Below, piece by piece: positions 6,607-9,916 of a DNA stretch of 9,916 nucleotides. This stretch comes from CAYFJO01 sp964343305. GTDB taxonomy: Bacteria > Planctomycetota > Planctomycetia > Pirellulales > Pirellulaceae. The position numbers and the translations under genes are program-made. Location: NCBI GenBank assembly GCA_964343305.1, contig CAYFJO010000410.1, positions 1 to 9,916 on the forward strand. Reading direction: 5' to 3'. Positions within the stretch are counted from its first letter, which is position 1, and each line of letters opens with the position of its first letter. The notes under the pieces were generated by a model that did not search any database, was not told the origin of the DNA, and worked only from the letters and a program-made list of their open reading frames with translations.

Positions 6607-7416
6607 ATGGGCGCTACAAGGTTATTTCCTGCCGCTTTGCTTGGATCGAAAAAGGACGTTCGTCGCAACTGGCGAAAACTGTTTAGAAGAGTAATGGCAG
6701 ACGAGTCGTGGGATGTGCTTGATGAGATTGACTACGTCAATCCGGCGGATGACGACTGGCCGATTCTCGTCGACCGAGGCGGCTTCGTCGTTGAAATCGG
6801 GACGCCTATTTTGCACGCTTATTTTGTTCAGCAAGCATTCGAGATGGACGAAGATTGGAGCAAGTACTGGGGCGCTGTCGATGCCGATGCGTGGGAGCGA
6901 TTGGTGCTTGAAGGGCTTGATCACTTTTGGTTTGCCGTCGCAATGGCTTCAGAAGATAACTTGTTTTGGCCAGAGGGTGGCGGGCAGTCCAGAAAATGTG
7001 GCCCAAATTTACGAATCACTATGTTCGAAAAATACCTTCAGTGGATACCGCAATTCGAGTCCTTACAGAATCGTTTCTATTCCGAGTTGTTTGGTTCGGA
7101 GAAACATGGGTATTGCTGGCCAAACTGTGCAGAGGGCTACGACGCTTCCTTTTGGCAGATTGCGCTATTGGACGCTGCCAAGAGCCTGTTTCCCCAACAG
7201 TTCGCCGATTGCAATAGGAATGATTTACAATCACTCTCTTTTCTTGTTCGAAGTAGCGCTGTTAATGACAAAACCATGAAAGGTAGAAGGCGAAGGTTTG
7301 AACAGTCTTTCCCTGGAATCCCGTATAAACCAATTTCCTGTTTCGAATTGCTTATCGAGCGACGTGTGATCGAGCGAGTTGGGGGGCAATTCAAGATCGT
7401 TTGTACGACTAATTAA
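6607..7416 (+). CDS. Unrecognised cytoplasmic protein, third gene of the cassette
   Basis: The frame runs from ATG 6607 to TAA 7414-7416 (269 residues), 12 nt after the previous stop. An internal ATG at 6694 has a better ribosome-binding site and would give 240 residues; the 29 residues before it are basic (KKDVRRNWRKLFRRVM) while the following ones are acidic (ADESWDVLDEIDYVNPADDDW). No signal peptide or membrane span is visible. Notable parts are a Trp/Asp-rich stretch (MDEDWSKYWGAVDADAWERL), a YCWPNC pair (C170 and C174 from the 6607 start), a basic KGRRRRFEQ segment and a C-terminal ELLIERRVIERVGGQFKIV that reads like a small winged-helix-type strand-turn-strand. I do not recognise the family. 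Codon use is more A/T-rich than in the flanking esterase and propeller genes, consistent with horizontal acquisition. Confidence 0.75.
   Translation: MGATRLFPAALLGSKKDVRRNWRKLFRRVMADESWDVLDEIDYVNPADDDWPILVDRGGFVVEIGTPILHAYFVQQAFEMDEDWSKYWGAVDADAWERLVLEGLDHFWFAVAMASEDNLFWPEGGGQSRKCGPNLRITMFEKYLQWIPQFESLQNRFYSELFGSEKHGYCWPNCAEGYDASFWQIALLDAAKSLFPQQFADCNRNDLQSLSFLVRSSAVNDKTMKGRRRRFEQSFPGIPYKPISCFELLIERRVIERVGGQFKIVCTTN
6684..6690 (+). promoter_or_regulatory. Ribosome-binding site favouring the internal start at 6694
   Basis: AGAAGAG lies three bases before ATG 6694, somewhat close but purine-rich. The ATG at 6607 has no comparable site (GACGGCATGCAAAC precedes it). The choice decides whether the protein carries a basic 29-residue N-terminal extension. 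Confidence 0.35.
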
Positions 7417-7723
7417 CGGGGTCTTGAGGTGGTCCAGGTTTCGCGGACACTGCAAACTCTAAGAATTGAGGGACCGTTCGAAGCTGTTTGGTGATTGATA
7501 TTCTATTGCTGAATGCATGGGGGCAGACCCTGCTTTACGGACTTCGGCACCGGGTCGTATGTCTTTGGTTCGTGGACCACACTGACGTTTACACTCGATG
7601 ACACGGCCAACGAGGAACCGACAATTGCCACACTACTAACCCGGCTTACGAGGTAGTTTGTGATCGTCACAATATCAATCGCAAAAGCAGGTTGCGGCTA
7701 TCTTACCTAGAACACCGCGCGGA
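7417..7723 (+). other. Non-coding or decayed stretch after the cassette
   Basis: No gene longer than 50 codons is supported. The 8-nt inverted repeat GTGGTCCA (7429-7436) / TGGACCAC (7573-7580) encloses about 150 nt, and the sequence beside the left copy (GTCCAGGTTTCGCGGACACT) looks like an insertion-sequence end, but no transposase or target duplication is visible. A 47-codon ORF (7513-7656) lies partly inside it. I see no terminator hairpin with a T-run after the cassette. Confidence 0.35.
7513..7656 (+). CDS. Possible 47-residue ORF or protein fragment
   Basis: ATG 7513 to TAG 7654-7656 encodes 47 residues with a protein-like middle (FGTGSYVFGSWTTLTFTLDD, then TANEEPTIATLL). The alternating beta-strand pattern suggests a piece of a larger beta-rich protein rather than a complete small protein. 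There is no clear ribosome-binding site and I do not recognise it. Confidence 0.2.
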   Translation: MHGGRPCFTDFGTGSYVFGSWTTLTFTLDDTANEEPTIATLLTRLTR

Positions 7724-7867
7724 TCGGACAGAAAAATTCGAGGACAGAAAGATGAACTATGCCGCGGCCAGTAGAAAATGTCCTCGTTTAACGCCGTATG
7801 CGGACATTACTAACTGGCCGTGGTATAGGCGGCATTCATTTTTCTGTCGCCTAATCTTTCTGTCCGA
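7724..7867. repeat. 144-nt foldback element (MITE-like) with four copies of an 11-nt motif
   Basis: The outer arms 7724-7755 and 7836-7867 are inverted copies matching at 27 of 32 positions. Each arm holds two copies of GACAGAAARAT at a 16-nt period (starts 7727 and 7743; on the opposite strand 7838-7848 and 7854-7864). Further in, TGCCGC (7760-7765) faces GCGGCA (7829-7834), and 7766-7783 pairs with 7802-7819 at 14 of 18 positions, both starting with GGCCAGT on their own strand. The loop is 18 nt (7784-7801). The whole element can thus fold as one long hairpin. It has no ORF of its own with coding character and no obvious target-site duplication. This architecture fits a non-autonomous mobile repeat; a long structured transcript is also possible. 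Confidence 0.75.
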
Positions 7868-8234
7868 AGGAATTCCCTTTGGTTGCGCCAAGCTCTTCGT
7901 TCCTCTGCGCTGTCCGATCGGGTTTGGCCATGTGAGGTGTGAATCAAATTATGCCTGTCCTTTTCGGTTTTCGGTTATCGACAACTTGTCTCAATATACC
8001 AAACCCGCAGAGCAGGGACCGTTTCATGACAAAACGCACACATTTCAACGCTGCCGGATTCCACTTCACGACCTTCGTTCTTGCCGCGTTAGTAGCGCTC
8101 TCGATGACCAACCCAAATTCTCAAAAAACGAGCACTTTACGGTCGACAACTGCTTACTTGATGCGTTTAAATTCCAAGCAACTGTGAAGACTTCATTAAA
8201 TCCCGTAGTTAGTTTTTCAAAAGAGAACACAATC
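7868..8234 (+). other. Decayed or non-coding stretch before the EF-hand remnant
   Basis: I find no supported full-length gene. A long + frame passes through here (7692-8258), but it begins inside the foldback repeat, shows no motif, and ends in MKRIATP, the start of the EF-hand remnant read in frame. The only item of note is a small ORF with a signal-peptide-like segment at 8026-8187. Confidence 0.4.
8026..8187 (+). CDS. Possible 53-residue ORF with a signal-peptide-like start
   Basis: ATG 8026 is preceded by AGGGA about seven bases upstream. The product begins MTKRTHFNAAGFHFTTFVLA with the core continuing ALVALSM, a plausible export signal, and then has only about 25 low-complexity polar residues before TGA 8185-8187. 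It may be the truncated 5' end of a secreted-protein gene, in line with the other stubs nearby. I do not recognise the protein. Confidence 0.25.
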   Translation: MTKRTHFNAAGFHFTTFVLAALVALSMTNPNSQKTSTLRSTTAYLMRLNSKQL

Positions 8235-8675
8235 ATGAAACGAATCGCAACACCATGACAAAAATGGCGACGGTGCATTGAATGCCCGAGAACTCGCGGC
8301 GGCGCTCACCGCAATGCGTGAGAGGCGCCAAGAAGGTGTCCTGGAGCCGGCGGTGGAAAGGATGGAGCAGCCGGTCGAAAAGGTGGAGCCGATGATGGAA
8401 AAGGTCGCGCCGATAGCGCCAAGCGCCCCAAACGACCTCAATATTCCTTCCGGATGTGTAAAGCTTGCAAGGGAAGTTCAACACTGTCACTAAGCTCGTA
8501 GCCCGGTCAGGCCGATGGCCCGCGTGGACCTCAAGCCGAGGACGGTCCGAGACAACCATGGATTTTGTGAATCACGCAACAGAACTCGACCTCAACAAAG
8601 ACGGCATCATCAGTCGTGCCGAAATCGTTGGCGAATCCGGCTACCAAATGCTCACCATAGAAGGAAGTCAACAGT
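8235..8675 (+). pseudogene. Broken secreted EF-hand (calcium-binding) protein gene
   Basis: Two canonical 12-residue EF-hand loops are present in different frames. The first, DKNGDGALNARE, is at 8257-8292. Its frame is open from 8239 to the stop at 8491-8493 and continues LAAALTAMRERRQEG into a Glu/Pro/Val-rich linker. The second, DLNKDGIISRAE, is at 8588-8623 in the next frame, open from 8462 to 8821. Switching frames within 8462-8493 would join them. The start is also damaged: ATG 8235 gives MKRIATP and then TGA, overlapping the first bases of the EF-hand segment, as if the signal peptide and any upstream part had been deleted. Planctomycetes commonly encode small exported EF-hand proteins with an MKR-type start and two or more such loops. 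It ends just before the propeller gene and holds that gene's ribosome-binding site, so it probably led the same operon. Confidence 0.65.
8661..8667 (+). promoter_or_regulatory. Ribosome-binding site of the PQQ-like propeller gene
   Basis: AAGGAAG lies eight bases before ATG 8676. It fixes this start, which is also where the signal peptide begins, and it sits inside the tail of the broken EF-hand gene. Confidence 0.6.
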
Positions 8676-9916
8676 ATGACGACAAACACGACCAGACAAA
8701 TGCTCATCCTGCTTTGTCTCTTTGCAGGCAGTCCGTATGCCGGGGCAGACTGGCCTCGACTTCGTGGCCCGGACGGATCGGGAATCAGCCCCGACACAAA
8801 CGTGCCCGTCACCTGGACTGAATCCAGCAATCTGAAGTGGAAAACTCCGCTGCCCGGTCCCGGCTCGTCCAGTCCAATCATTGGGGGACAACACGTGTTT
8901 GTGACCTGTTACTCCGGTTACGGCCTCAGCCGAACCAATCCCGGCAATATGGCGGAGTTGAAGCGTCACCTGTTGTGCATCGACCGCGATAGTGGAAAGC
9001 AGAGATGGTCGCGGACCATCGAGGCCGCCATGCCGGAGGATCGATTTGCCGGTCTGGGGCTTCCCGAACATGGCTATGCCAGCAATACGCCAGTCACCGA
9101 CGGCGAACGGGTCTATGTGTTTTTCGGAAAGACTGGCGTGTTGGCATTCGATCTCGACGGCAATCAGCTTTGGCAAGTGAACGTCGGCCGGGAGTCGAGC
9201 AACCGCCGTTGGGGATCGTCAGCCAGTTTGACACTCTACAAGGACATGGTGATTGTCAACGCGTCCGATGAAAGCCAATCCATACGCGCGCTCAACAAAG
9301 CGACGGGCAAAGAAGTGTGGAGAGCCGAAGCCGAATTGCTGGAACTTGCCTACGGAACCCCAACTCTGATCGAGAACGACGATGGCGCCGCGGAATTGGT
9401 CATTGGTGTGCCGGAAGAACTCTGGAGTCTGCATCCCGACACAGGCAAACTCAAATGGTACGCCCAAACTAATCTGACCGGCAATGTCTGCCCGGCGGTG
9501 GTGGCTGGTGACGGAACCGTCTATCTTTTTGGCGGCTACCGCTCGTCGGGTAGCTACGCGCTTCGGATCGGCGGGAAGGGCGACGTTACCGATTCGCACA
9601 TGCTGTGGTCCAGCCGCAACAGTTCCTACGTCGCTACGCCACTGCTTCACGACGGCCATCTCTACTGGGTTGATGATCGGGGCCAGGCATTTTGTGTATC
9701 CGCGCGGACGGGCGAATCTGTGTATCGCGAACGGCTCGATGGAGTTACTAGCGGCGGCCGACCGTTCTATGCGTCACCGGTTTTGGCTGGCGGGAAGATC
9801 TATGTCGTGAGTCGCCGGGACGGGACGTTCGTGTTTGCAGCCAAGCCGGAGTTTGAAAAGATGGCGCAAAACCAGTTCCCTTCCGACAAGACGGACTTCA
9901 ACGCAACACCGGCGAT
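8676..9916 (+). CDS. Secreted PQQ-like beta-propeller (BamB/quinoprotein-type repeat) protein, 3' partial
   Basis: ATG 8676 opens a frame without stops to the window end (413 codons). The start has a good ribosome-binding site and a signal peptide: MTTNTTRQ, core MLILLCLFAG, probable cleavage after A24 in YAGA|DW. The mature protein opens with DWPRLRGPDGSG, typical of the planctomycete PQQ-like propeller family. Blade-type repeats of the form (L/A)xxxDxxTGKxxW are visible near residue 99 (LLCIDRDSGKQRW), 155 (VLAFDLDGNQLW), 203 (IRALNKATGKEVW), 249 (LWSLHPDTGKLKW) and 338 (AFCVSARTGESVY), at roughly one per blade. The fold is an exported eight-bladed-type propeller; in many members the PQQ site is degenerate and the role is unknown, so I do not claim PQQ binding or dehydrogenase activity. 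Synteny with the EF-hand remnant suggests a calcium-linked partner existed before decay. The C-terminus lies outside the window. Confidence 0.88.
   Translation, partial: MTTNTTRQMLILLCLFAGSPYAGADWPRLRGPDGSGISPDTNVPVTWTESSNLKWKTPLPGPGSSSPIIGGQHVFVTCYSGYGLSRTNPGNMAELKRHLLCIDRDSGKQRWSRTIEAAMPEDRFAGLGLPEHGYASNTPVTDGERVYVFFGKTGVLAFDLDGNQLWQVNVGRESSNRRWGSSASLTLYKDMVIVNASDESQSIRALNKATGKEVWRAEAELLELAYGTPTLIENDDGAAELVIGVPEELWSLHPDTGKLKWYAQTNLTGNVCPAVVAGDGTVYLFGGYRSSGSYALRIGGKGDVTDSHMLWSSRNSSYVATPLLHDGHLYWVDDRGQAFCVSARTGESVYRERLDGVTSGGRPFYASPVLAGGKIYVVSRRDGTFVFAAKPEFEKMAQNQFPSDKTDFNATPA

Noticed and set aside
7724..7867. CRISPR array reading of the repeated GACAGAAARAT motif
   Set aside because: Only two copies per arm at a 16-nt period, arms inverted relative to each other, no 20-40-nt spacers and no cas genes.
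7692..8258. 188-codon + frame across the foldback repeat
   Set aside because: It begins inside or just before the repeat, its translation changes character along its length and shows no domain, and it ends by reading through the start of the EF-hand remnant.

Overview
The window reads as a planctomycete chromosome segment (Pirellulales-like). The basis is family content, not a database search: tandem secreted SASA/sialate-O-acetylesterase-type esterases, an EF-hand gene placed directly before a secreted PQQ-type beta-propeller, and Sec signal peptides on most large proteins. Every gene I can support lies on the + strand.

Left third (1-5726): a co-directional cluster of SASA-family genes. The first (1-1428) is cut by the window edge and keeps the second half of its SASA domain plus a long C-terminal region. 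The second (1462-2556) is a compact secreted SASA protein, paralogous to the first. The third (2633-5578) is a large secreted protein of two SIAE-like halves; the first keeps a GQSNM serine motif and the second has lost it. Directly behind it lies the 5' stub of a fourth esterase gene (5598-5726), interrupted by TAG inside its N-terminal signature. The set fits periplasmic or outer-surface deacetylation of acetylated polysaccharide or sialic-acid-like sugars, but the substrate cannot be read from sequence.

Middle (about 5727-8234): a patchwork unlike its flanks. Gene density drops and base composition looks more A+T-rich (24 G/C of 60 counted for 7201-7260 against 37 of 60 for 781-840). It holds a tightly packed cassette of three cytoplasmic-looking ORFs. 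These are a 45-codon stub resembling the start of DUF7079-type proteins (6057-6194), a 132-aa acidic conserved hypothetical (6196-6594), and an unrecognised 240-269-aa protein (ending 7416). Around the cassette are short ORFs and remnants, and a 144-nt foldback element (7724-7867) whose arms carry two copies each of an 11-nt motif.

Right part (8235-9916): a broken EF-hand gene, with two good calcium-binding loops now in different frames and its signal-peptide region missing. It is followed by the first 413 codons of an intact secreted PQQ-like beta-propeller protein running off the window. The stretch between the esterases and the propeller therefore looks like a site of repeated insertion and decay. 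No CRISPR array, tRNA, rRNA or complete transposase was found.
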